NCBI RefSeq assembly: GCF_025195085.2
Contig: NZ_JANAVY020000009.1
Coordinates: forward strand, 1 to 64,000
Source of the DNA: Vibrio intestinalis
GTDB lineage: Bacteria > Pseudomonadota > Gammaproteobacteria > Enterobacterales > Vibrionaceae
DNA length: 64,000 bases
Direction of reading: 5' to 3'
This document shows positions 40,357 to 48,453 of the stretch, piece after piece. The notes under the pieces were generated by a model. That model was not told the DNA's origin. It ran no database searches and saw nothing but the letters and a program-made list of their open reading frames with translations. Position numbers and translations under genes: made by a program. Position 1 is the stretch's first letter, and every line of letters begins with the position of its first letter.

Positions 40357-40540
40357 GGGAACGTGCTTAATGCCCTGTTTTCTAATTTACACTGCGTGAA
40401 ACTGACGGATTATATACCAATCCTGATCGGCAAGTAACCTCAAGATGTACTGTTCGGCAAGAATAACTGACTTCATCGAGAAAGCATCAATAGGGAGCTG
40501 CTATGATTTCAAGCGCTACCTATTGAGGTGCTTAGGGATA

Positions 40541-42103
40541 TTATTCAGTCGCTGCTTTTAAGTCTTTGAGCCGCACACCCAAAACAAGTAAGGTCAGCAG
40601 GTAGACGCCCGCCCCCATACCAATCAGCACGCTCAGCCACATTACTCGCTCAACAAAGCTCCAAGTTAGCCAAACACTCATATCTTCAAGCTGCCAAATA
40701 ATCATCGCAACCATCGCGCCACCAGCAACCGCTAATCGCGCTGCAAATAGTAAGGTTGTTTTAGTTAGCTTATAAACACCTTGCAAGTGAAGGCCTCTAT
40801 ATAGAAGTGCCATGTTGACAAATGCTGACAACGCAGTGGCCATCGCAAGACCAACATAGCCGTAGAACCATGCAAATATGGCGTTGAACACCATGTTAGA
40901 GACCATAGCAATGATGCCGTATTTCACTGGTGTTTTCGTATCTTGGCGCGAGTAATAGCCAGGCGCGAGCACTTTGATCAACATGAAGTTAAGTAAACCA
41001 GAGGCATAGGCAAACAAAGAGAGCGAAGCTTGGTGTACGTCTTGCGGAGAAAACTCACCACGCATAAACAGCACCATCAACATAGGTTTAGCCAACGCCA
41101 TCAAGCCCAACATAGCAGGTAAGCCTAGCAGCATCACCATACGCACGCCCCAATCCATGGTTGAGGCAAAGCCTTCGCTATGGGCATCAACGTGTTTACG
41201 TGATAGAGCAGGAAGAATCACAGTGGCAATCGCAATACCGAACAAACCGAGCGGGAATTCAAGTAAGCGGTCAGAGTAATAAAGCCAACTGATTGAACCG
41301 GTTTCTAAGAAGCTGGCAATAAAGGTATCGAACAACAGGTTAATTTGGCTAACAGAAACACCAAATAAAGCAGGAATCATCAGAGTGCGAATTTTTACCA
41401 CACCCGGATCGCGCCAACCCCATTTCGGTTTGACCATTACGCCCGCTTTTATAAGGAAAGGAATTTGGAACAAGAACTGAACCAAACCACCTAAAAATAC
41501 GCCGATAGCTAAGCCTACTTCTGGTTGAGCCAATTGCGGCGCAATAAACCAAGCAGACAAAATGATCATCACGTTGAGAAAGACTGGGGTAAATGATGAT
41601 ACCGCAAACTTGCCCATTGTATTGAGGATCGCCCCAGAGAGCGCGACAAAGGTGATGAACCATAAGTAAGGGAAGGTAATTTTGAGCATGAAGCTGGCCA
41701 GCTCAAATTTTTCAGCTGATGGACCGCCATTCATCCAATCAAGGAACCAGCCAAAGCCAAACAAGGCAGTAACAACACCTGAGCCAAGCACACCAAGCAA
41801 GGTTACAACCGAAACAATAACACCAAGTGTACCGGCAGCACGCGCAATTAACTGACGCGTTTTATCCATATCCCCGCTGGCGTGGTACTCAGTCAGTACA
41901 GGAACAAAAGCTTGCGAAAATGCCCCTTCAGCAAATAGGCGGCGCAAAAAGTTAGGAATTTTGTTGGCAAAGAAAAAGACGTCAGCGCTGGCACCCGCCC
42001 CCATTAAATTTGCGACAACCACATCGCGCACTAAACCTAATACACGAGAAATCAAAGTCATAGCACTGACGATCATGCCAGACTTGAGCAGACGTTTACT
42101 CAC
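40541..42103 (-). CDS. murJ: Lipid II flippase MurJ
   Basis: The 520-residue MOP-superfamily membrane protein has about 14 helices. It flips lipid II across the inner membrane for peptidoglycan synthesis. Typical segments are SRVLGLVRDVVVANLMGAG, FANKIPNFLRRLFAEGAFSQAFVP (near 46-69) and the loop with APGYYSRQDTKTPVKYG (near 378-394). It begins at a GTG (42103) preceded by AGGGGTAATT. It is divergent from rpsT and upstream of ribF. Confidence 0.96.
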   Translation of the reverse strand: MSKRLLKSGMIVSAMTLISRVLGLVRDVVVANLMGAGASADVFFFANKIPNFLRRLFAEGAFSQAFVPVLTEYHASGDMDKTRQLIARAAGTLGVIVSVVTLLGVLGSGVVTALFGFGWFLDWMNGGPSAEKFELASFMLKITFPYLWFITFVALSGAILNTMGKFAVSSFTPVFLNVMIILSAWFIAPQLAQPEVGLAIGVFLGGLVQFLFQIPFLIKAGVMVKPKWGWRDPGVVKIRTLMIPALFGVSVSQINLLFDTFIASFLETGSISWLYYSDRLLEFPLGLFGIAIATVILPALSRKHVDAHSEGFASTMDWGVRMVMLLGLPAMLGLMALAKPMLMVLFMRGEFSPQDVHQASLSLFAYASGLLNFMLIKVLAPGYYSRQDTKTPVKYGIIAMVSNMVFNAIFAWFYGYVGLAMATALSAFVNMALLYRGLHLQGVYKLTKTTLLFAARLAVAGGAMVAMIIWQLEDMSVWLTWSFVERVMWLSVLIGMGAGVYLLTLLVLGVRLKDLKAATE

Positions 42104-42364
42104 AATTACCCCTAAGACACGTCAATGCTTCTATATATCTGCTCATTTACTTCGATGAAAGTCGTGATGTAAGCAGATAAGTATTAGCATTGAAAAAAAA
42201 ATACTGATAGAATCCCCGCCATCTTAACCGCGAAGCCCCGTCTAATCCAAAATTTGTTTGGTTCAGACTGGTTTTTGCACAAATCATTTGACATTTAGGC
42301 GCAAATGAGGGATAGTCCTCGCCCTTAAATTGTCACCGAACTAAAGTTTTTGGGAGTTAGACCC

Positions 42365-42625
42365 TTGGCAAATAGTAAATCTGCTAAGAAGCGCGCTATC
42401 CAAGCTGAGAAACGTCGCCAGCACAATGCTAGCCGTCGTTCTATGATGCGCACTTACATGAAGAAAACTGTTGCTGCTATTGAAGCAGGCGACAAAGAAG
42501 CTGCAACTGCTGCATTCACTGCAGTTACACCTCTACTAGACCGTATGGCGACTAAAGGCCTTATTCACAAGAATAAAGCAGCTCGTCATAAGTCTCGCTT
42601 TGCTGCTGCAATCAAAGCTCTATAA
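42365..42625 (+). CDS. rpsT: 30S ribosomal protein S20
   Basis: The 86-residue basic protein is [19 protein letters not shown]... I place the start at a TTG (42365), with GGGAG 10 bases before it. E. coli rpsT also starts with UUG, a weak start tied to its autogenous translational control, so this unusual codon is probably conserved for a reason. It is transcribed alone and ends at a strong terminator. Confidence 0.95.
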   Translation: MANSKSAKKRAIQAEKRRQHNASRRSMMRTYMKKTVAAIEAGDKEAATAAFTAVTPLLDRMATKGLIHKNKAARHKSRFAAAIKAL

Positions 42626-42649
42626 TAGAACTCTGATTCCCAGTAAAGA

Positions 42650-42676
42650 AAAAACCGGCCTTGGCCGGTTTTTTTA
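42650..42676 (+). terminator. rpsT terminator
   Basis: AAAACCGGCC-TT-GGCCGGTTTTTTT, a 10-bp stem followed by a T run, 25 bases after the stop codon. Confidence 0.9.
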
Positions 42677-42748
42677 TATCTAATTTTTACTCATCTCATT
42701 CAATACACACGCTCACTGAACAAGACAAGGTTCAACCTTGCGTCTAAC

Positions 42749-43045
42749 CTACGCCTCGCAGTAAATACCATGCAATAGATGGATCATCGCTTTCACTTCT
42801 TCACTGCTAAGGGTGTAATAAACCGTTTGTGCTTCTTTACGGGTATTCACCAACCCATCACGACGTAACCAAGCAAGGTGTTGCGATAATGCCGATTGGC
42901 TTAGCTGAAGCTTGCCACACAACTCCCCGACCGATAGCTCTTGATTGTGTAACAGACACAATATTTGCAGACGCCGTTCGTTTGCCATGGCTTTCAATAG
43001 CACAACAGCTTGCGCTGAATTTCTTTCCATCTCTTGTACGTTCAT
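42749..43045 (-). CDS. hlyU: ArsR-family regulator HlyU
   Basis: The 98-residue winged helix-turn-helix protein is MNVQEMERNSAQAVV..., with ELCGKLQLSQSALSQHLAWLRRDG as the recognition region (about 41-64). It closely matches HlyU, which activates haemolysin or RTX toxin genes in V. cholerae and V. vulnificus, often by countering H-NS. There is no ArsR metal-site motif. Cys30 and Cys96, the redox-sensitive pair reported for HlyU, are both present, with a further Cys at 43. The neighbour nhaR is as in V. cholerae. Confidence 0.92.
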   Translation of the reverse strand: MNVQEMERNSAQAVVLLKAMANERRLQILCLLHNQELSVGELCGKLQLSQSALSQHLAWLRRDGLVNTRKEAQTVYYTLSSEEVKAMIHLLHGIYCEA

Positions 43046-43161
43046 AAGGGAGCACTCCTGAGAACAACCATATTTCTACACATCTATTTGTAATGATTAA
43101 GGGCGCTTACCCTGAATAATTCTATTTCTAATACCCGATTTACCGAATTGGTTAAAAAATG

Positions 43162-44052
43162 TCAATTAAACAGCTTGCTAAAGTTCGCATCGCAGACATT
43201 TTTTACTGCGGGGTGTTGGATCATTCGTTCCGCAAAAATCACATAATATTCTTCTTTTAGCTCATCGATGTGGCCAATCAACTGCAATGGCAGATCATCG
43301 CCCACTTCTGACATATATAACGTCGGCGCTAAAAAAATCACATCATGATGATAACGCGCAAAAGCTTTCATTAACGCGACATCATCAAATTCACCCAAAA
43401 TATTAGGCTGAATGCCTTGGCGATCAAACCACTCAAGCACTTTTCGCCCCATCGCGGTTCGACTGCCCGGGATCAGAAGCTTACGTTGCTCTAAAACCGC
43501 AGGGAAGTTAACCGCATCCACATTACCGGAACAGAAAAAGCTCATGCGGCTTTCACCGAGCTTCTTACTGTATAGACCAGGGCTTTTACCTGAATCTACC
43601 GGACAATCAGAAAGAATCATATCCAGCTTGTGCTGTGATAACTGCTCTAACAACATTTCATGGGTCGATTCAAAACAGCGGAGATGGATGCTGTTGTCAT
43701 CAGGAACAGTAGTCAGCAGCACTTTACTCACAAGGCGCTTAGACAGCGCATCCGCAACACCGACATCAAACAACAAATTAGAGCGTTGGCTGTAATTGAC
43801 GATATCCAGCATTTCATAACTCAGACCGTACATACGGTCAGCGTATTTAAATACCAACTGGCCAAGCTCTGTGGGTTCCACACTACGGCCATTACGCTTA
43901 GTCAACTTGCCATCTAAACGCTCTTCTAGAGATTTAATCTGACCTGTTACCGTTTGAGGTGTAAGAAACAGAGCTTCCGCCGCTTTAGTAACAGAACCTT
44001 GTTTGCATACCATCCAAAAATAATAGAGATGGTTGTAATTTAAGTGAGACAT
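43162..44052 (-). CDS. nhaR: LysR-family regulator NhaR
   Basis: The 296-residue LysR protein starts [21 protein letters not shown], with helix-turn-helix [23 protein letters not shown] (about 25-47). This is the NhaR N-terminus known from E. coli and V. cholerae, where it activates the Na+/H+ antiporter gene nhaA in response to Na+. No nhaA lies here. It is transcribed towards hlyU (116-bp gap). It is divergent from nptA, with a 22-bp palindrome between them. Confidence 0.93.
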   Translation of the reverse strand: MSHLNYNHLYYFWMVCKQGSVTKAAEALFLTPQTVTGQIKSLEERLDGKLTKRNGRSVEPTELGQLVFKYADRMYGLSYEMLDIVNYSQRSNLLFDVGVADALSKRLVSKVLLTTVPDDNSIHLRCFESTHEMLLEQLSQHKLDMILSDCPVDSGKSPGLYSKKLGESRMSFFCSGNVDAVNFPAVLEQRKLLIPGSRTAMGRKVLEWFDRQGIQPNILGEFDDVALMKAFARYHHDVIFLAPTLYMSEVGDDLPLQLIGHIDELKEEYYVIFAERMIQHPAVKNVCDANFSKLFN

Positions 44053-44176
44053 ATCCGGATATCGCCTGAATGAACAACACGCTAGGTTATAACAAAAGTA
44101 CTAGATGACAACAATAGTTCGTAATTTTCGAAGTGAAAACTAAAAACCACTATTTAAACCGAATAATCAAATTCAA

Positions 44177-44198
44177 ATATGACAGTCAAATGTCATAT
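44177..44198. repeat. 22-bp perfect palindrome between nhaR and nptA
   Basis: ATATGACA-GTCAAA-TGTCATAT: two 8-bp perfect inverted arms around a 6-bp centre, about 125 bp upstream of the nhaR start. It has the form of a dimeric-regulator operator. It does not resemble the Pho box of nptA. The regulator is unknown. Confidence 0.6.
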
Positions 44199-44369
44199 AA
44201 AGGCCAGAGCAAAAACAAATTCCAGTAAATTTCTTAATTATTTGTGAGCTAAACAACAAAAGAAAAACTCCGTTTTACTCAATTAAAATCAATAACTTAG
44301 CCTGGGTGTAAAACTCGAATTACAGGCTATTTTTTGCCCTAGTCATAAAAATCGCTTTGTTACACATAA

Positions 44370-44403
44370 CTGTAATATTACTGAAATATTTCCTCTCTAG
44401 TAT
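44370..44403 (+). promoter_or_regulatory. Pho box promoter of nptA
   Basis: CTGTAAT (44370-44376), ATTA, CTGAAAT (44381-44387) fits the PhoB box CTGTCAT-N4-CTGTCAT at 6/7 and 5/7 positions. Ten bases later is TAGTAT (44398-44403), a -10. In PhoB-dependent promoters the box replaces the -35 and ends 10 bp before the -10, exactly this layout. Confidence 0.7.
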
Positions 44404-44461
44404 CGCCCTCAGATTAAACATACCGACCAAACAACGTTTTAACGGTCCAACGGAGAAAATT

Positions 44462-45610
44462 ATGATGAACCAAGCTACTTCTACAGCAGCACCAATCTCG
44501 AGCACTGCTCGCTGGTTACGCTGGGCTAACTTGGCATTCATGTTGTACTTGCTACTTCTAGCTGTATCTATGGTAGGTAGTGGTTTTAAATGGGCAACTG
44601 GCGATCAAGCTAAGGTGCTATTTGAATTCGCTTCTCACCCAGTAGCAGGCCTAATGATCGGTCTAGTAGCAACAGCGTTAATTCAATCTTCTAGTACAGT
44701 TACTTCTATTATTGTTGGCCTTGTAGCAGGCGGCCTCCCAGTAGAAACCGCTATCCCTATGGTTATGGGTGCAAACATCGGTACAACAGTAACTAATACT
44801 CTAGTTTCACTTGGTCACGTTCGCTGTAAAGAAGAGTTCAAGCGCGCGTTTGCTAGTGCAACTATCCATGACTTCTTTAACCTATTAGCTGTAGTGATCT
44901 TCCTACCGCTAGAGATGATGTTCGGCATCCTTGAAAAGGCATCTCACTGGTTAGTATCACCACTTCTAGCAACTGGTGATATGAGCATGAAGGGTATGAA
45001 CTTCATCAAACCAATCACTAAGCCTGTTGTAAGCGCTATTAAAGAGCCTCTAGCAACATTTGGTGACACGATTGGTGGTGTTCTGCTTATCATTCTTGGT
45101 ATCGCAACAATCTTCGTCGCTATTACTGTAATGGGTAAACTGATGAAGAGCCTAATGGTTGGCCGTGCTCGTGAAATTCTAAAGAACGCAATTGGCCGTG
45201 GTCCAATTCACGGTATCGTTTCAGGTTCAATCGTGACAGTGCTAGTTCAGTCGTCTTCTACAACTACTAGCCTAATGGTTCCACTGGTTGGTTCAGGTGT
45301 TCTTAAAGTACGTGACGTTTACCCGTTCACTCTTGGCGCTAACATCGGTACGTGTATTACAGCACTACTAGCAGCGACAGCAGTATCTGGTGAGTTCGCA
45401 GTATTCGCACTACAGATTGCCCTAGTACACCTAGTGTTCAACCTAATGTCGACTATCTTTATCTTTGGTATTCCGTTCCTACGTGAACTACCAGTGAAAG
45501 GCGCAGACTTAATCTCTGACATGGCAGTGAAGAACAAAGCTGTTGTAGCAGGTTACCTATTGGCAGTATTCATTGTAATGCCGGGTACAATTCTAGCGCT
45601 AACTGCTTAA
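44462..45610 (+). CDS. nptA: Na+/phosphate cotransporter NptA
   Basis: The 382-residue membrane protein is of the NaPi-II family. It has two inverted repeats, each with the QSSS signature: ATALIQSSSTVTSIIVGLVAGG (about 66-87) and TVLVQSSSTTTSLMVPLVGSG (about 260-280). GANIGTTVTN and GANIGTCITA follow. Its length is that of V. cholerae NptA. I start at 44462 (MMNQATS) after GGAG. It imports phosphate using the Na+ gradient. The Pho box upstream predicts induction on phosphate limitation, and nhaR nearby is a sodium-response gene. Confidence 0.95.
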   Translation: MMNQATSTAAPISSTARWLRWANLAFMLYLLLLAVSMVGSGFKWATGDQAKVLFEFASHPVAGLMIGLVATALIQSSSTVTSIIVGLVAGGLPVETAIPMVMGANIGTTVTNTLVSLGHVRCKEEFKRAFASATIHDFFNLLAVVIFLPLEMMFGILEKASHWLVSPLLATGDMSMKGMNFIKPITKPVVSAIKEPLATFGDTIGGVLLIILGIATIFVAITVMGKLMKSLMVGRAREILKNAIGRGPIHGIVSGSIVTVLVQSSSTTTSLMVPLVGSGVLKVRDVYPFTLGANIGTCITALLAATAVSGEFAVFALQIALVHLVFNLMSTIFIFGIPFLRELPVKGADLISDMAVKNKAVVAGYLLAVFIVMPGTILALTA

Positions 45611-45634
45611 GCAAAAGTTACCATCGCATCATTC

Positions 45635-45667
45635 AAAGCCCGCAACCTCGGTTGCGGGCTTTTTCGT
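45635..45667 (+). terminator. nptA terminator
   Basis: AAAGCCCGCAACC-TCG-GTTGCGGGCTTTTT, a strong stem followed by a T run. Confidence 0.9.
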
Positions 45668-45865
45668 TTCAAGTAAACCATTCCCCTACTCCCTATCTAA
45701 TCTCACCACACAAGGGCGCTTAGCTCCGCTCATCAGCGTGAGAGTTTTGCCAAGCCATCGCTGTATTCGCGATTCAAATCCAACTACTTAACACGATTGT
45801 CGCCTTACCTGTGAACCTAAAAGCAAGTAATTAGGTATACGACTAGGCATGAATTCCACGCATAA
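45668..45865. other. Gap between nptA and thyA without recognised features
   Basis: About 200 bp of average base composition between two terminators. No ORF with a ribosome site, repeat or RNA gene was recognised. Confidence 0.4.
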
Positions 45866-45893
45866 AAAAACCGCCTCTTGCGAGACGGTTTAG
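45866..45893 (-). terminator. thyA terminator
   Basis: On the minus strand AAACCGTCTC-GCAA-GAGGCGGTTT (one bulge) followed by T7, 20 bases after the thyA stop; it ends the rppH-to-thyA run. Confidence 0.85.
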
Positions 45894-45910
45894 TTACTCA
45901 AAGCGCTTAG

Positions 45911-46762
45911 TTACACTGAGAACGGGTATCGGATTGGTTCGTGACACTCGTAACCTTCAACCCAAAAATCATCCAATGTTACCCATGTTTCTAAATCTTC
46001 GAGAGATTTAATTTCTGGGTTGATGTGGAAGGTTGCTGGAGCAAGTGGCTCACGCTGTAGCTGCACATCACGCATCAGTTCAAGCTGATCTTCATAGATA
46101 TGCGCGTTAACAATCTTATGGTACGCCACGCCTGCTTTCTTACCAGTAATCTGAGCCATAATCGCCAAGAATACATACACTTGAACCATATTAAAGTTCA
46201 AACCAAGTGGCACATCACAAGAGCGTTGCGTGCTGTTTAGATACAAAGTATCGCCTAATAGCGAGAAGTGATGGCTGTACATACACGGACGCAAACAGCC
46301 CATGTGGAATTCACCCGGGTTGTAGAAGTTTAAAATCTCACCCCGGTCATCCACTCCGCGAGTTAAGTCATCAACAATCTTACGTAGTTGGTCAATATGA
46401 CCACCGTCTGGTTTTGCCCATGCACGGCCTTGAACGCCATATACACGGCCCATGTCATCTTCACCTTTACGGTAAGGATTGTTTAGCCAAGCGTCATTTA
46501 GGTTCGCATTAGCATCCCATGTTTTGGTGCCAAGTTTACGGAAATCTTCTGCGTTGTCGTAACCGCGGATATAGCCAAGAAGCTCCGCGACAGCCGCTTT
46601 CCAAAAGCTTTTACGAGTCGTTACTAGTGGAAATTGGTTGTTCGCCACATCATACGTTAGGTCGGCATTAATCACGGTAAGACAACGCTTACCTGTACGT
46701 TCGTTTTCAACCCACTCGCCGTGGTCAACAATTCGCTGACAGAGTTCTAAATACTGTTTCAC
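45911..46762 (-). CDS. thyA: Thymidylate synthase ThyA
   Basis: Methylates dUMP to dTMP using methylenetetrahydrofolate. The 283-residue protein has the active-site Cys in [12 protein letters not shown] and the substrate site [20 protein letters not shown] (about 188-207). It is slightly longer than E. coli ThyA (264) and belongs to a variant with RPCMY in place of the usual APCH. It lies 9 bp after lgt, the same lgt-thyA coupling as in E. coli. Confidence 0.97.
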   Translation of the reverse strand: MKQYLELCQRIVDHGEWVENERTGKRCLTVINADLTYDVANNQFPLVTTRKSFWKAAVAELLGYIRGYDNAEDFRKLGTKTWDANANLNDAWLNNPYRKGEDDMGRVYGVQGRAWAKPDGGHIDQLRKIVDDLTRGVDDRGEILNFYNPGEFHMGCLRPCMYSHHFSLLGDTLYLNSTQRSCDVPLGLNFNMVQVYVFLAIMAQITGKKAGVAYHKIVNAHIYEDQLELMRDVQLQREPLAPATFHINPEIKSLEDLETWVTLDDFWVEGYECHEPIRYPFSV

Positions 46763-46771
46763 ACCAATTCC

Positions 46772-47590
46772 TTACTTCGCTTTTGGTAATTCATCTTTGT
46801 AATGGCCACGTTTGTAGGCCCATACCACCATGAGAGCACCCGCAACGATCATTGGGGTAGATAGGATTTGTCCCATCGAGATAAAACCACCAAATAGACC
46901 TAGGTGGGCATCCGGCTCACGGAAGTACTCAACAACGAAGCGGAAGATACCATATCCAGCTAAAAATAACCCTGATACGGAACCAAGAGGACGAGGCTTT
47001 TTGATAAACCAGTTCAAAATTAGGAACAACACCACACCTTCAAGCGCCATCTCATAAAGTTGAGAAGGGTGACGTGGCAAAGGACCGCCATTAGGGAAGA
47101 CAAATGCCCATGGCACATCCGTCACTCTGCCCCATAATTCGCTGTTCATGAAATTCCCCAAACGGCCCATGCCTAAACCAAATGGCACTAGTGGCGCAAT
47201 AAAGTCAGCAACACCAAAGAAGGTTCGACCATTTTTACGCGCATACCAGAACATTGCGCTAATCACACCAAGTAAGCCGCCGTGGAACGACATGCCGCCA
47301 GTCCAAACTTTAAATAGGTACAACGGGTCTTGCAGGAATAAATCAAAATTGTAGAAGAATACGTAGCCAACTCGGCCACCAATCACCACACCTAAGAAAC
47401 CGGCAAATAGCAAGTCAGAAACCTGATCACGCGTCCAACCACTACCTGGCTTGTCCGCTCGACGATTTGCTAGCCACAGGGCAAACATGAAGCCAATAAG
47501 ATACATTAAGCCATACCATCGCACTGACAGTGGCCCAATTGAGAATAGAACAGGATCAATATTAGGAAAGTCTAGATATCCCTGAGACAT
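46772..47590 (-). CDS. lgt: Prolipoprotein diacylglyceryl transferase Lgt
   Basis: First enzyme of lipoprotein maturation, transferring diacylglycerol to the lipobox Cys. The 272-residue protein has seven membrane helices. The Lgt signature [14 protein letters not shown] (about 143-156), SFHGGLLG and RHPSQLYE are all present. It acts on BamD and the other lipoproteins seen in this window, before LspA. It lies between a TSUP transporter and thyA in a five-gene run. Confidence 0.97.
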   Translation of the reverse strand: MSQGYLDFPNIDPVLFSIGPLSVRWYGLMYLIGFMFALWLANRRADKPGSGWTRDQVSDLLFAGFLGVVIGGRVGYVFFYNFDLFLQDPLYLFKVWTGGMSFHGGLLGVISAMFWYARKNGRTFFGVADFIAPLVPFGLGMGRLGNFMNSELWGRVTDVPWAFVFPNGGPLPRHPSQLYEMALEGVVLFLILNWFIKKPRPLGSVSGLFLAGYGIFRFVVEYFREPDAHLGLFGGFISMGQILSTPMIVAGALMVVWAYKRGHYKDELPKAK

Positions 47591-47633
47591 AAACGGATTA
47601 CTCTTAGATTATTAAGTTCTTTTTGAGAGTGTG

Positions 47634-48425
47634 TTACAGCAACATAGTTCCCGCAACACAAATTAAAAACAGCGCGAACACCTTCTTCAATGCAACGGTC
47701 GGCATCGTGGAGGCAAGCTTCGCCCCAATACGAGTGGTTAACATTGAGGTTGAAGCCACCGCAACCAACACGGGTAAATACACATAACCCACGCTGTATT
47801 CCGGTAAATTATCGACGCGGTATCCTTGTAAGATGAAGCCTACCATGCCTGATATGGCAATAACACAACCACACACAGAGGATGAACCTACCGCCCTGCG
47901 CATTTCTACGCCATGACGATTTAAAAACGGCACTGAAAGTGAGCCGCCACCGATACCTGCAAGGCTTGAAACCATCCCAATAAAAGCGCCACACAAGGCG
48001 GTAATAGTGCTGCTTGGCATCGTTCTTACTTTGGTGCTATTAATGCTAAGTAGCATCTGCAATGCCAACAGCAAGACAATCACACCAAATACCTTTGGCA
48101 AATGATGGCTTGGAATCCACTCAGCGACATTCGCGCCCAAGAAGCCTCCCACCAATACACCCGGCATCAACCACTTGATGACGAACATATCCACATTGCC
48201 GAGTTTTAGATGATTTAACGCTGATGAACCCGAGGTGATAATAATACTGGCTAAAGAGGTCGCCAATGCTATCTGCATGACTATTGAAGGGTCTATGTTT
48301 GCTTTAGGTAGAAGGAAAACCAGCGCAGGAACGACAATCAGTCCACCGCCAATGCCCAACAGGCCAGCCATAATGCCAACAAATGCACCAAGCATTAGCA
48401 GCAGCATTAACAGTTCAATCGTCAC
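47634..48425 (-). CDS. TSUP (TauE/SafE, YfcA-like) membrane protein
   Basis: The 263-residue protein has about eight membrane helices. The family hallmark glycine-rich repeats are GIMAGLLGIGGGLIVVPALVFLLP near the N-terminus and GMVSSLAGIGGGSLSVPFLNRHG mid-protein. Members export or import sulphur-containing anions or organic acids; the substrate here is unknown. It lies between ptsP and lgt, a place where E. coli has no such gene but several vibrios do. Confidence 0.9.
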   Translation of the reverse strand: MTIELLMLLLMLGAFVGIMAGLLGIGGGLIVVPALVFLLPKANIDPSIVMQIALATSLASIIITSGSSALNHLKLGNVDMFVIKWLMPGVLVGGFLGANVAEWIPSHHLPKVFGVIVLLLALQMLLSINSTKVRTMPSSTITALCGAFIGMVSSLAGIGGGSLSVPFLNRHGVEMRRAVGSSSVCGCVIAISGMVGFILQGYRVDNLPEYSVGYVYLPVLVAVASTSMLTTRIGAKLASTMPTVALKKVFALFLICVAGTMLL

Positions 48426-48453
48426 TCTGTATCCTTATCTAACCTTAGGTAGG

